Below, piece by piece: positions 33,064 through 46,445 of a stretch of 64,000 bases of DNA. Both the position numbers and the translations under genes were made by a program. How positions within the stretch are numbered: position 1 is the first letter of the stretch; each line of letters starts with the position of its first letter. The stretch spans positions 23,684,001 to 23,748,000 of the forward strand of contig CM106585.1 in assembly GCA_048013815.1 (NCBI GenBank), written 5' to 3'. Under the pieces are notes generated by a model that saw only the letters and a list, made by a program, of their open reading frames with translations, searched no databases and was not told where the DNA came from. The DNA comes from Setoptus koraiensis (lineage: Eukaryota > Arthropoda).

Positions 33064-36000
33064 GCACACATGAGCCACTGATAACGGGTAATGATGCTCT
33101 TATCATTGCATCATCTTGTCTCACTGTCTTTGAATACTGTGCTCGAGTGCATCTAACCACTTGTTGTTTTTGCAACATTGTTCTCGCCGTGCTACAGCGC
33201 TGCCAATGTTGCTGTTGTTGCTGTTGTTGCTGTTGTTGCTGCTGTTGTTGCTGAACAATACCCAACAAGAGAAGAAAAACAAAACAAAAAAGAGCTCCCT
33301 CTATCTTATCTCTCTATCAATTGCGCAATCATCATAGCCATCATAATGGCGCGCAATTGATGAATTGCGTCATCATCATGAGCGTTATTAACAAAAACGG
33401 AAGTAGCCTCTGGGCTAACAACATAGAACATGCTGCTCTTGGTATAACAGCAACAATAACAAGCGAATATTTTCAACTATCGAAATTCTGGAGAATTCTT
33501 ATTCAAAATCGAATGCGATCACTCGGCATCGTAAATACATGCCACATTGATACAAGCTAATGTTGTTGTGCGCAACAGCCTGATACAATCAATGCAATGC
33601 TACTCTATTTATCTACCATGGGTATTATCATAATAATCACAGACAGGAAGTGCCGTTAGGATTAATCAGCGTCATTCGATACACTTTTTGCTCTGCCTCT
33701 ACCAATCATGAGTTCTCTCTATCAATCTCGCTCCTTTGGCCACCTCGAGGCTCTCCAGCGTCTTGCTTGGGCAGGGGGTACACACACCAAATGGCATGCT
33801 AACCAATCACATGCTCGTCGGCTCAAAATCATTCAACTTGACACTCTAATTATACATCTGTTATAATATTTCACTATTGCATAACCAGCAGCACCTATTT
33901 ACTGTTACAGTTTTGTCTATTTGTGTTGCGCAATCAATGAATCAATGTCATTGAATGCCAGCTGCCACTGTTGCTACTTTGTGTGTTACAATTATTACAT
34001 AATTGTTAAAATGGTCACACAAATAACACAGATATTTGCGAATGATGCTCAAACTGGGCTCCATATAATTAATCGAACTAATTGAAGCGACAACAAATTG
34101 CTTATCAAATTATTGATGCGCTCAATTGAGCGCACTATCCATGAACGGATATTCGACCATTATCGTCTCGTACTAAATACCAATGCATTTAAATATCAAT
34201 CGGACTCATCTATTTATGAATATCCATAAACAAACGAGTCCCAGTGTCCGATTATACTCCAATTCAATTTCAAGTAAGATATCCACTCCAAAAGGCGGAT
34301 ATTCAATTAAAATGACTCTACTTAATCAGTCGGTATGCAATAACGCTTGTTTCTCATCTTCATACCTTTGATTATTGTCTCTGATGAGATTATTGAAACA
34401 CCACAATCATGATGAGAGTGACTCAGGTGAATAACTAAATATTCAAATGTCAATTGCCAATGGATTTGGTATGTTTATTAGAATTCTTGCCAGTTAGGTG
34501 CACCTTTTTGGCCAATATCCATCTTCCATGGATATCCATGCATAATCGCCTACTTTCACGCGGATACTCAGGCTGGATACATATCAAATATGAACAACAA
34601 TTTCGATAGCTGGCCTAATTGATTATTCAGCCCGGATATCTATACGCATCTCTGGCAATGCCAATTACATGCAAACAAAACGACACAACCTTTGTCGTGT
34701 TGATCCATTTCAGCAATTAGATACATTATAAATCCAGCAATTGTAGTAATGGTCTAATAAGTTACACTACATGAACATAATTCACATGGACACATTACAT
34801 CATATTATTAACTTAGATCATATTAGATCATTTTAAATCATATTACATCATATCATGTCATATCTGTATGTAGCTACTGTTACTAGCACCCACTCGGCCA
34901 TGGCAACTGTAACCGTAACAACCGACTGATAAACACACTATGTCGAAAGCGTTAAGCGAAGTTAATCAATATTAATAATAATATAATATTTATTGGTCAC
35001 AAAAGACCAATCAAGCTCAATGTTTCGCTGCTATGTCAGTCGATTAGAGTTGTAAGCTGATTGATTTCATCTGAAACTAATTTGTTCCACTTTTCGTTCA
35101 AACTATTTCTCGTCTCTACTCGTTTCTACTGACACTCTCTTTTAGTCTCGTTGCACACGAATAGAGTTGCGTAATGATCTGGCAAGCTAACATTTAACGA
35201 GCCAAGTATAATCTCGTGGCGAGACCTTGATCAGTTGCTGCTGCTGTTGTTGCTGTTGTTGTTGTTGCTGCTGTTGTTGTCGGTAGTGGAGCGCCCATTT
35301 GTTACAAATTGATGATGATAAGGTAGTTTCAGGCAATGAATTAATTAGACACACTTAAATAGATAAGCATCAGCAATAGATTAGGGTGAGGCCAGTTGAA
35401 ACATTCGCTCGTTTCACATTGATTATACAGGTAAGTAAAGTTGTAAGTAAGAGACTTTAAATGAGAATAGAATGAGAAGGCAATGCAAAGAGAAATAACC
35501 AACCAGTGAACCAATATTTATTGATCAGCTGACTAGACAGGTGAACCATTATCTATATCTATCGGACATCGTTTAATGCACACACAAAATGTGAAACTGG
35601 TCACTTCAGTAACAATGATCGATTTTCGATATGATTTGATTTGCTTATTCTTATTATCTGATAATAATATTATCGTTGCTATTATCCTTTAAAGTCTCTT
35701 AAGTCTCGTTGTTGTGTGTACAGCGCACTCTCGTATTGTTTTTATCTAGCTAGTGGTAGTCATAGTTGTAGTGATGATGATCTACTTGTTGTGTCTATGA
35801 CATGGGTGAACTACTTACAGCTGTATACAGGTGTATATAACTGTATATAAATATATATGTTAGTATATAGTTAGTAGTATTAAATTGAGAAGATAAACTA
35901 GATATCAAAAGCTGCATTAATGGCCACTAATTCGCAGTCCATTTGGGATGCCAATTATTTGGGTGATGCCAGTAGCCATAATGGCAACAATTGCCGGCAT

Positions 36001-37065
36001 AGATACATTCCATTGGCAGCCCTCGTCATATACTCTACGGCATATAATATATAATAATATGATGTATAATATATAATGGCGATCTCAGGTGAATAGGCCC
36101 GACAGTGAAAGATGGATGATAATTTATTCCGCAATAATACCGGTAATAATAATTGTTGTTCATTTAAATGAATTTCAATTCAACACCGACACCAACACCA
36201 ACACCAACACACAACCAACAAAGACATATCATAGGCATGATAATAATGAGCTAACAAGGGGCCAGCTTTTAAATGAACTCGCCAACTGGCAACTGACGGT
36301 GAAGAGATCGACAGGGTGAATACATTAGTGGTGTTGTTATGTAATATTTAATTAATATCAACATTGTGTGTTGCTAGGCTAAAATGATTGCATTACAAAC
36401 GGATTGGTGGTGCACGCACAGTTATTTAGCATTGTATTGAACGTGCCAGTGTGTCAATGAGGGTTACATAATCTGTTTAGCTAACTTTGCTTATGTGTCT
36501 GCAATTATTGTTGTTATGTTTTTGCACACAACAATTGACTGTTGTGTGCAAAAGCAGCCAGAAAGTTGATCAATTTGTGTGCTAAACTAGCTGCCTGTAA
36601 CAACAGTATGTAACGTAACAGTAGTTAGAGTGAGAAAGAGATTGACTTTGACCCTTTCCACTATTATTGCCACTTGTTATTACTGTATTATTACTATTAT
36701 TGTTGTGTAATATCATCCAAAGGTGTCAGATTAGCAGTTAGTTGACAAAGACACGCACACACGCAGTGACCCATTGTCGAGATTAGAGATTTGCTGAGAA
36801 CATACCACTGATTACTGTCTACACCTGTCCAGTTAGTTGTGTAGTAGACACAAGATTCATCTCATCTCATCTCGTTTCGGCTCGGCTCGTCTCGTCGAGT
36901 CGAGTCGAGTGCTGTCGCATTACAATTATGTAATCCCTTGTTATTGGATGGGCAAAGGCCATAGGCACGACAATGGCCGCGACAACATGTTTTGTTGGAT
37001 GATCTCACATTAGTGATGAATGTCCACGATTGATCATCGACACACTTCAATCACGCAGTTCCAAC

Positions 37066-37113
37066 GTTGTTCCGTTGTTGTCGTTGTTGTTGTTGCTGCA
37101 ACAACGGAACAAC
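37066..37113. repeat. Perfect inverted repeat in TTG/CAA array
   Basis: A 15-bp arm (GTTGTTCCGTTGTTG) at 37066-37080 and its exact reverse complement at 37099-37113, with an 18-base loop. CAA triplets continue beyond the right arm. Confidence 0.85.
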
Positions 37114-38783
37114 AACAACAACAACGACGACACACAGTCAAAAAGATGATGTAATAATCGCAACACTGGCCAATCACATAATTCATCAATATGGCGGTTG
37201 GTGTGTCAAAAAATGTCGACTGCGATCATATGTTTTCATTGGTGTTGCACAACGAACTGGCGCTGGACATGGCATCAAATTATCGCGCTATCATCATCAC
37301 ATTTAATTTGATGGATCATCCATCATCATTGATGTTGTTGGGTGTCTCAAATGTTTTTTTTTCTCTCATTTTGGCGAGCGCGCGACTCAATTTTCTGCAA
37401 CCAACCGAGCGACTTTCTACTAATTTTCTCTTTTATTTCTATCAAGCGTCAGTCAATTGAAAATGTCAGCACCGCTCTAATGGCAATCAATGGCGATAGG
37501 TGAGTTTTGGCAGATGAAGCACAGGATGACGAAGAGGAAATTTTGAGATTTCTTCTTCAAGATTTCAACATTTGTTTGCGACAGCCAACTAAACTGCAAA
37601 TGCTGCAATCGGTTGCCATAGTTAGCCCTTTGCGATGGGTCATTAATTTTTCGCGCTACGCTAATTTAGACTTCATTTGTCATCTCGGTCTCACCGGCTA
37701 CCATTACACACTCGCTCGCCGGCGACTAAATGATGCAAGCGAGCGATAAAAAGCCAAAAGGAAGGAAGAGATAAAAAGCGAGTGAGATACGCAGCCAGAT
37801 CGTAATGATAAATGGCCTGGCCAGTTGAGGTGAGAGCAACTGAGAGCAGCAAGCGAGTGTCAAAAGTTGACCACAACACACAAACGGTGACCAGTGACCT
37901 CTGCTCACCGCTAAATGAATCACCCATGCTTAGAGCAACTTTTAAAGCCACGTTATAAAGCACGAATGCGCAATAATAATTATGAAAATCGTCTACTGGA
38001 TATTTCAACGGCTAAAACGTGCATGACGTTATTAATATTTTTTATTATAACGTTGCATGTAATAAACAATTATTGCTCTAATGTTTGTGTGCGCACCTAA
38101 TAAACTAACATTCGGGCCACAAATGTGTGTTGCACTAATGTGAAAAATTGTCGCTGTTGTCGCTGTTGTTGTTGTCGCTGTTGTTCATGACACAAAAACA
38201 CAGTCTGACACATAATCAGTCATATGAGATGAGTTTGTTGCGACTTATGCCTTGGTGAGATCATTTTTTCACTTGCGCCATCCACAAGTCGGGCTCGCTA
38301 ATCAATCAGAGCGCCGGACATGACTGTACAAAATGACTGCACACGTTAAACCAATTAGTAATTAGTAGTTAACAGGCGAACCGGTAAACAGGTTGGCCAA
38401 CTGTGTGTCTGACATATTGCTTCTCATCATTAATCAACATTCTTCTTCTATGACAACATCATCATCAAATAAGCTCATTTATTTCATTTCTGTTGCCTGG
38501 GCTTCTTCTCGTTGCTGTCAACTGGTGGCCGGCCGGTCACTTGCTGGTGCCAACATGCAAACTGCTAACGTTCACATGTTACGTAACACGGCAACAAGTG
38601 TGCGTGTGTGTGTGTGTGTGCAACACCAACGAGAGAGAAAAAAAATGATTAATTCAGCGGCCAGAGGACAGAGATGGACAATGATATAATAGATACACAC
38701 AATGATGGATTGCCAGGCAAAGAATGTAACTGCTAACGGAAGCGGTTATTGTCTCTGTTTCTGTCTCTGTCGTTGTCTTGCCC

Positions 38784-38784
<1 letters not shown>

Positions 38785-38859
<75 letters not shown>
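38785..38859. repeat. GT dinucleotide array, 75 bp
   Basis: The longest perfect simple repeat in the window. A CAA/CGA triplet-rich stretch lies about 90 bp downstream. Confidence 0.95.
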
Positions 38860-38863
<4 letters not shown>

Positions 38864-39954
38864 CGTAGTTGTCAAGTGTCAGTCTGGTTGACTCTGTAGA
38901 GCAGTTGCCATGACAACGACAACATCGACAAGTCGCACAATGACTCTCAACAGCAACAACAACAACAACAGCACCAACATCAACAACAACGACACCAACA
39001 ACGACAACGACGACAACGACAACAACGACACCGGGCCTGTGTGCAAATAAATCATTTTTACTGTCAAACAAACGTCGTTCGTCCACTATTCTCTCACACA
39101 TTCCGCTCACATATTCCGCTCACATATTTTGCTCACAGCGAATAAAGGATCTTTCTCTCGCCAGTGTCTTGCCAATGTCTTGCCAACGTCTCGCGCACTA
39201 AATTCATTTTTGTTTGGCCACAGGTTAACAGGTAGCAGTTTCTGTTGGTGTCAATTGGTTCACTCATATACCGCTCATATACCCACTACCGTTTTGAGCC
39301 GGCAAAAATGAGCAAAAAATGAGATCTTTGAGCGATCGACGAATCGCTGCCAGCAACAGCTCGACTATCAGCACAATTTCACCTGTTTTGTATATGACAA
39401 TTTTCGACAAACCCTCACTTAGCTACAGTTAGCTACAGGTGACAACAATGAATGCTGTCAATTTATAGCCGCCAACAATGCTGGTCTGATCGCTGCGCTT
39501 GCTCTGTCTCAAGCCCACTCCCATAAACTCACCGAGTCTCCCACTCCCATAATGAATCATGGGAGTTGCAGATGACCGGATAGTGTCATGGATGCGATCA
39601 CTACTATCACACATTGACAGTGTCACTATGACTAACAATTTCCTAGAGTCGGCTGTCAGTTTGGCTAGCTCTTGTATTTGTGTTGTGTCAGTCAGTATTC
39701 AGATGATATGTGTACAGGTTGTGAGCTGTCAAAAGAGCGATCCAATGAGAAAGAAAAACATTTTACATCTCGTAGTGACTCTGCCAACAACTGCCGAAGC
39801 TCCAGACGGGAGCAAGGTTATTCGCTGGCGAGCTAGCGACTCAGCGGCTCCATTCAAGTACGCATATCTAGACATATTTGTGCATGTGTATATAAATGGC
39901 GATGGTCAAGGTTGGCCTGGACTACAATCTTGCTTCTCGAGCTTCTCTGCTTCT

Positions 39955-40010
39955 CTGGCTTCTTCGGGCTCGCTGGCTTCTTCGGGCTCGCTGGCTTCTT
40001 CGGCTTCTTT
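39955..40010. repeat. Minisatellite, 18-bp unit, 3 copies
   Basis: Copies of CTGGCTTCTTCGGGCTCG, the last degenerating into CGGCTTCTTTGG. Confidence 0.85.
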
Positions 40011-41894
40011 GGCCTATTGGGCTTGTCGAGCGTCTCAGGTATCGCTGTCACAAGTGGCGAATTTAAGCTGAGCTTCGATTAGATTAGTTCACCTTGAAAT
40101 AAGCACAGTGCAGCAACACAGTGACAGAAACAACAAATATATTGGGCAAAGAAGCTCGACGACAATGATAACAGTGCGCTCACTCTCACTTTTTATAGTC
40201 TCGTTTGTGTTGCCACAATTACAATTACAATCGCTTTGCCAGTCGCACCGCTGTTACCTTTACCTCTTTGTTCACCTGTTCACCTGTTCAACTGTTTCAT
40301 CGCTAACGAGCTATGAGCATCAAGTGTCAACCAACAATAACTGGTTAGCGCAACCACGACAAACATTCACACACAAACATCGGACATTGCCTGTCTGGTT
40401 GGTGGGAACAAAACGGGCAAACATGCAAACATCGATCAACAAACTAATAATAATAGTAATAACCATGATAATAATAATAGTAAAAACCATGATAATAATA
40501 GCAATAGTTATAATAAGCTGGTGTAATTAGAGCGCTATTGGACCTGGGCTACCCAGGAATTGCCAGGTATGCCAATGAGATGCACTGTTCGGTGAACCAG
40601 TTTTACGGTGAACGCTAACGGAGTTGGTTAGTCGGTCGGTTGGTCAGCACATCACACATTTGAGACATGTCATTGAACACAACAAATCTAAACGAATCTA
40701 TCTGTTTTATCTATTTCTCTGGCTGTTGTGTCCACAGGCAGTTTGGTTGCAATTGCTACTGATGAACTAATGAAATGACTTGACGCGCTCGTTATTTTCA
40801 GCCTCTTCTCTGTCGTGCTAACTGTTCAACTTACACACAATTTGCACAATTACCGCACACTAATTGAGACCGATAGGCAATAACAGAACAGGTGAAAAAG
40901 ATCATAGGTTGACATTGGCCACCTTGCGTTGTTGCATCAACAACACACACTGTGTGCGGCCTTGGCGATGCGGTGAGCCTGACCAACTAATGGTAATACT
41001 AACCATGCTAATCTAATTTAAATAGGCCCGACTAAATCAGTTTAAATCAGTTCGGTTAATTAGTTAATGAGAGAGTCGACACTTCCTTGTAATACAAGTT
41101 GATTTACATTGGTACATTAGAACAGCAGTAGTTGATTGATTCTTGGGGCGAGTTTCAGTGACACAGAGGCCAATATTGTTTGTATTTGTATGTATGTATA
41201 TATTAATATTATATACGATGGGTGTGCAGCCGAAATTCGCACTAATTTATCGATTGATTTAGTTGGTTAGTGAGCGTTTCAGTGAGTCAATTGGCAGTGA
41301 CTGGATTGATGGGCAGTGAGACGGGCATGATTAAGCCAGCCACTGGCACCTTGCATGACATGTCATGGCTGATTGAAATTAATTTCTGGCTGAGGCCGCA
41401 AATTAAAATTAATGATGAAATTAAACGATCGACAACAATTGCACACAGTAGCTATCGATTTAAAGGAAATGATGAATCATTTAGCTGGCAATTTGTGTAG
41501 CCATCTAACACAAGCCGGTGGTTGCTTGTTTTTGGTTGTTGGTTGTTTGTTGTTGGTTATTTGTTATTTGTTTGCTCCATGTGCCATTGGTATTGGCGGA
41601 CTAATTGCGCACAAACGACACATATTATGGCCATGCCATTGAGATCGACGACAGGTTCGGGCTATCATTAATCAGGCGATTCGAGCTATTCAAGATGGAT
41701 GGACAGTCGATGAAATTATTCATGAACAAGTCGGCTTTATTACGGTCATGAGTAATGAGGAATTTGCATTTTATTTTATCTTTGTATGGCAAACTTTATT
41801 GTGAGCAATGCTGATTGAACACAATTGTCGACTGATGCCACTGTGCACCAGACGCCAAACAGGCACTAGGCCACAAGTGACGGGCATCAGTGAA

Positions 41895-41960
41895 CAGGGC
41901 AGCAGTGGACAGGCAGCAGTGGTCAGGGCAGCAGTGGTCAGACAGCAGTGGACAGGTAAC
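41895..41960. repeat. Degenerate minisatellite around GCAGTGG
   Basis: Four to five copies of a 15-18 bp unit containing GCAGTGGACAGG or GCAGTGGTCAGG, with varying spacing. Confidence 0.75.
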
Positions 41961-43032
41961 AGTTGGCCGTCAACAGGTAGTGCAAACAGGATGGCGCAAG
42001 TTTATTTGTCTGGCCAGGCAGCGCAGGTAAGCGCATTATTGTGTGTTTGTGTCTGGCTCAATCGAGATTGATTAGGCGCTAACGATCAACATGATACAAT
42101 AATAATATTGATGGTTGCTGTATAATAACCGCTAGGCAAGTAGTAAAAGTAAGTCAACGGTAGAAGCCACCAATCATCAAAATAAATAGAGCAACAACAA
42201 TGCAAAAGCATTTCGGTGGCATTACGTAAACGTATCATCAAATGTTTGCATATTTGCATAATAAGCAACAACATTATTATTACTCGAACAGCAAAAACAG
42301 TGAAAAACAGTGTTGAAACTGTTTAACTGTTCGCTCACTGCTCACCGCTGATTTCCTTGATTTTCTTTTATGTGTGCATCGTTGTTACAGTTTCACAATG
42401 ATAACACCGGCACCAACAACGACAAGCTCACCAAACGACCGTTGGCCGGCCCGCAAACTGGCAACAAATTGACGACCACAGCAACATTGACGAATTGCCC
42501 GCCATTACACTAATACCGTTATTGTATTCATTTAAATTTATTATTGCATGAGATAGTCGTATCGCGTCTGTGAACAAACAAACAAATAAATTCAAGTTTG
42601 TTGGTAGCACAAGGCGCAAATAAGCGAAACTGACCAACCGCTCGAATCGAGTCAAACTGACCATGAGTTGTGACCACTCACTAACACTGACACCCCATCA
42701 TCAATAACGTAAACTCAATGTTTTCTTCAGTGGTCAGTTGAACCAAAAGAGGCGTCGCTTGGCGTCATCTCAGCCGAGTCAAGTTCATTTCCGGATAGAT
42801 AACAGTTACTATTTGGCCACAATGAACCACAATCAACAATGCAACGGCAACAACGACGCCAAGTTCAACGAGTGGTCAGCGCACACATGTCATTGTTACG
42901 ACACCGTTGTTGTCGTTGTTGTTGTGTTGTTGCCGTTGACTGACTTTGCGGTTTAAAACTGAAGCCACCGAACGCTGCCAAACGTGCTCAAACAAACACA
43001 CTGCGTTGCTGGCCATTCAATGGCGAGTCAAT

Positions 43033-43072
43033 CGTTTAAAATGGTGAGAATCTCATCTCACCATTTTAAACG
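43033..43072. repeat. Perfect 17-bp inverted repeat with 6-base loop
   Basis: Arms at 43033-43049 (CGTTTAAAATGGTGAGA) and 43056-43072 are exact reverse complements. The flanks CAATCG and CGATTG extend the symmetry imperfectly. It is not a simple-sequence repeat, so the symmetry is not a by-product of low complexity. Confidence 0.9.
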
Positions 43073-44660
43073 ACCGATTGCACTCGAAATCATGCTTGTG
43101 TTGCCGGGTATGGCGCTCACAAAAGGTCATTGCCGCTATGCGTTCCGATGCGACGAGAGATGGCCTCTGATCGCCGCGATAAGTGTCACAAGTGTCACAC
43201 AACTGTGCTAACTGGATCGAAACTAAATTATAAATTATTATAATTATAATTAAAATTACGCTTGCCAGTATAAGATGTTGGTTATAAAGATAAGACCGGA
43301 AGTTAGACAATGCACGATTTTCGCTCTTTCTGCCCGCACGACCTCAGCGCCATTCCGGCAGCAGCAACAACAGCAAGTGACTTGGTCGGTTGCCATTCAA
43401 TTTTGGTCGGTTTGCCATTCAATTTGCTTGAGAAAACGGCAAAACTGAAAGCGATGGGCTGCTTGCCAAATAGTGTTTGGCGTGGCACAACGACACACTA
43501 TTGTGACAAAGTCCAGAAATAATGCATGACAATAAAATGTTTCAATGGACAAATCAATGGCACCGCATAACCTTTTGCTACAGCGACCATTTCAATTTTT
43601 GTCGGCTGTCGATGAGGCGAAATTTGTTACGTTTGAGCGACAACGCTCATCTGCGAGACACAAAACGAGTCTTGTGAATTCATCTAATGTCTGATATAAT
43701 GTGTGTGTTATTACTTATTATACGCATTATATTATGTAACATTGTTGCTAATTTGTTGTTGAAAGAGCACAAATAAGCGACAGTTGTTGTTGTTTGGTAT
43801 CGCCACGAATTGTTAGACTGTCCATGGGCAACTTTGCGACTCTGCCAATTGGTGTGTTCAATGAGATTTCACATTGAGATTAATTTCTGCAAACAACAAT
43901 AACTGGCGACTTTAGCCTTTTATATTTTGTTTCCTCCATAATGCATGTTGTTGGGCTCTCATCGTTTGCTTCTCATTATCGGCTACAACAATGATGAATG
44001 GTGCATAGATCCGACAACAACGCCAGCAACATCAACAGCAACAGCAACAACAACAGCAACAACAACAGCAACAACAACAGCAACGGTCACACCAATAACA
44101 ATTGATCTGGATCTTCCTAGACTTGTTACAACCACCAGACAAATAACAATAACAACACAAGCTGGCGCTTGTAGCACTGGCGGCGCTCACCAACGGCAAC
44201 GTTTGCCGTGTCGTGCCTCGATACTGACGTTGTTGCGCACAATCACTTGTACGTAACCGTTTGTTAGTTATGTAACGAGTCGCGTGCTTGTTAATAGTAT
44301 TATCATTGTATTATTGTTGTGTGTGTGTGTGTTACATAATTCAATGCGGACACGACCGACGGGCCAACTACCAGCCGACCAACAGCAACAACACAACAAC
44401 AACACAGCAACAACAACAACACAACAACAACAACGACATCAACAACACAACAACAAATCTGTTTATCGCTGTTTATCAGTTGATCTTCTTCTCTTCACCT
44501 GTTTCTCGGGCCTCTAACAGCCTCTAACAATGGCTCTTAGCAACGGCGAGCGCCCATTAAACACTGCGCTATCAATGACGGACATCGGCGTGATGAAACC
44601 GCACATCGACGGCCAGTTAACTAGATTCATAAAAGGTCGTGCACGATCACCACTTCCGAC

Positions 44661-44688
44661 TATTATATCATACACTTATGATATAATA
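44661..44688. repeat. Perfect 12-bp inverted repeat with 4-base loop
   Basis: TATTATATCATA and its reverse complement are separated by CACT. AT-rich cruciform-type sequence. Confidence 0.85.
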
Positions 44689-46184
44689 CGCTACACCGGA
44701 CACAAGTGGGCTACGAGTAATAATAATAATTAATAATCTCCCACTGGCTCATCAGTACAACAGGTGCTTGTTGATTGGCTCCACTTTCGCCGGCAAGCGA
44801 ATCGCTCAAGTAAATTGCTGGATGCATCAGTTTAACATCAATCGTATAATCGCAACGGCCGTGCAGTTGTACAATTGCTCTCAGTGCGAATCTCTTGCAA
44901 TAAATGGTGCCAAATTGATCTTGATAGCAAGCCCGTCCTAAGCTCACAAATCCAAATTCATAAAACGTAACGCAGGCTTAACGAGATAAAAAGCGGCCAA
45001 TTTAATTAACGAAAACAGGAACTTATTATTTGTGCACGTTGTGCCCGTTGTTCGCTCAATTATATTTTATGAAGCTTGTTAGCTTAAGTGAATTTTATTT
45101 CTGCTAGCCAGGTGAATATTGAATGCAGCATGACGCAATTAGGTAATGATTCTATCAATGAACCACTGCAGCTTTTCCTCGTCTCCCCTCTCCTGTCTTG
45201 TCTGCATTGTATTCGCTGCTTGTTTGTTACTAACAGGTAACGTTGTGTCGAGTATCCTTTCAAAAGAGCTTAACTCAATGAGTTTCTCCATGGTCTTGGC
45301 AACACTGCTGCCGTTACGATTGCCGTTATCTACGGCTGCCACAGTGGCCGCCGCTGCCGGTGCCGCCGCCGCCGCAATCAGAGAAACTATTTCTTATTTC
45401 TTTTGCATGATGAAGATGATGAATTAAAAACACACATATAAGAAACGCCAAAGAGCAGGCACAGTGCAGAGGGATGACGGTGCGACAGAACAACAACAAT
45501 TCAACTCATTATGGACTGACAGCATTGAGTGAGTGAGGCAAAAAAAACAACTAACATGAAGAAGAACGGATAAAAAACAATTCCTTGAATTTTGACAGAA
45601 AATTAAACAAAAAGCAGCGAGTGACTTCCTTTTGTTGATGATCCATTTGCACCCGATGAAGATCGTCATGTATCTTGGTGTATTTGTTTGTTTGTTTGTT
45701 TGTGTGTCGCTGAGGATTGTGAGGGGAGCAACGACAACAGCAACGGCAACAGCAACAAGGAGCTAGACGCAGGATTAGAGGTTAATTATGTTGTACATTG
45801 CGCAATTACAAATGCTGGATGAATAATGAGATAGAGTCCGTAGGTCTGCTTGTTGTAAGTCGGAGCCAATTGAAACAACAACAAACAAAATCTTTTGTGT
45901 TGTTTCAATTCTCTCACAAGCAACAACTTGTTAGATTGAGTCACCAATTATTATTAAGTGCCCATGTTAGTCTGTATATCGACCACCAGGTAACTCATCT
46001 TCTTCGTATTCTTTATTCATTCTTTCACTCGATTATACAGTATACAGTGTAAGTTATACTGTATGTTAGTGTAGTTGTGCACCTGTACACAACAACCAAA
46101 CCAAACAAACGGTACAGTGCCATGCAGTTGTCATGGTATTATTATGTAATGTGCTGAGCAGTGGTCGCATCTCACCGCTAGGCA

Positions 46185-46244
46185 TAACGGCCAGAGCAGT
46201 AACGGCCAGAGCAGTAACGGCCAGAGCAGTAACGGCCAGAGCAG
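46185..46244. repeat. Minisatellite, 15-bp unit, 4 exact copies
   Basis: Unit TAACGGCCAGAGCAG repeated four times without change, which suggests recent expansion. Confidence 0.95.
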
Positions 46245-46401
46245 TATAGGTGGCCCACAGGTAGCATTCAATCAGGTAGTATGGTTATGTTTCAATAGTT
46301 GTGATTCATCATTTCATACTTAATGACAACAAAGATACATGAGACCGACACGATGAGACATATCGCAATTGATTGATTTATGATAATTGTCTGACCGGCA
46401 G

Positions 46402-46445
46402 CACACACACACACACACATACTAATTAGTGTGTGTGTGTGTGTG
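46402..46445. repeat. CA array joined to TG array around a palindromic core
   Basis: About 17 bp of CA, then ATACTAATTAGT, then about 16 bp of GT. The core ACTAATTAGT is itself a palindrome, so the unit folds into one long hairpin with only two unpaired bases on one side. Confidence 0.85.

Larger units (their letters stand above)
24825..34000. other. Non-coding, microsatellite-rich region (first block upstream of chitin deacetylase)
   Basis: I support no gene here. The many short ORFs are composed of repeat translations (poly-C, poly-L, TH repeats) or start only at GTG/TTG. TTG/CAA arrays, CA/TG arrays, and ATC/GTC arrays are scattered through it, with minisatellites at 29136 and 30876. A minus-strand ATG at 26606 with a hydrophobic N-terminus is a weak candidate for the missing deacetylase 5' exon. 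Confidence 0.5.
34001..46000. other. Non-coding, repeat-rich region (second block)
   Basis: No supported gene. The longest ORF (39559-40071, plus) starts at an ATG but runs through an 18-bp minisatellite and matches nothing I recognise. Triplet arrays lie at 35230-35280, 37066-37130, 38945-39030 and 44040-44085. Perfect inverted repeats lie at 43033-43072 and 44661-44688. Confidence 0.5.

Noticed and set aside
39559-40071. A 170-codon ORF, the longest in the 39-kb block
   Set aside because: Its second half is a translated 18-bp minisatellite and its first half has no motif, promoter or splice context. It is probably a chance ORF.
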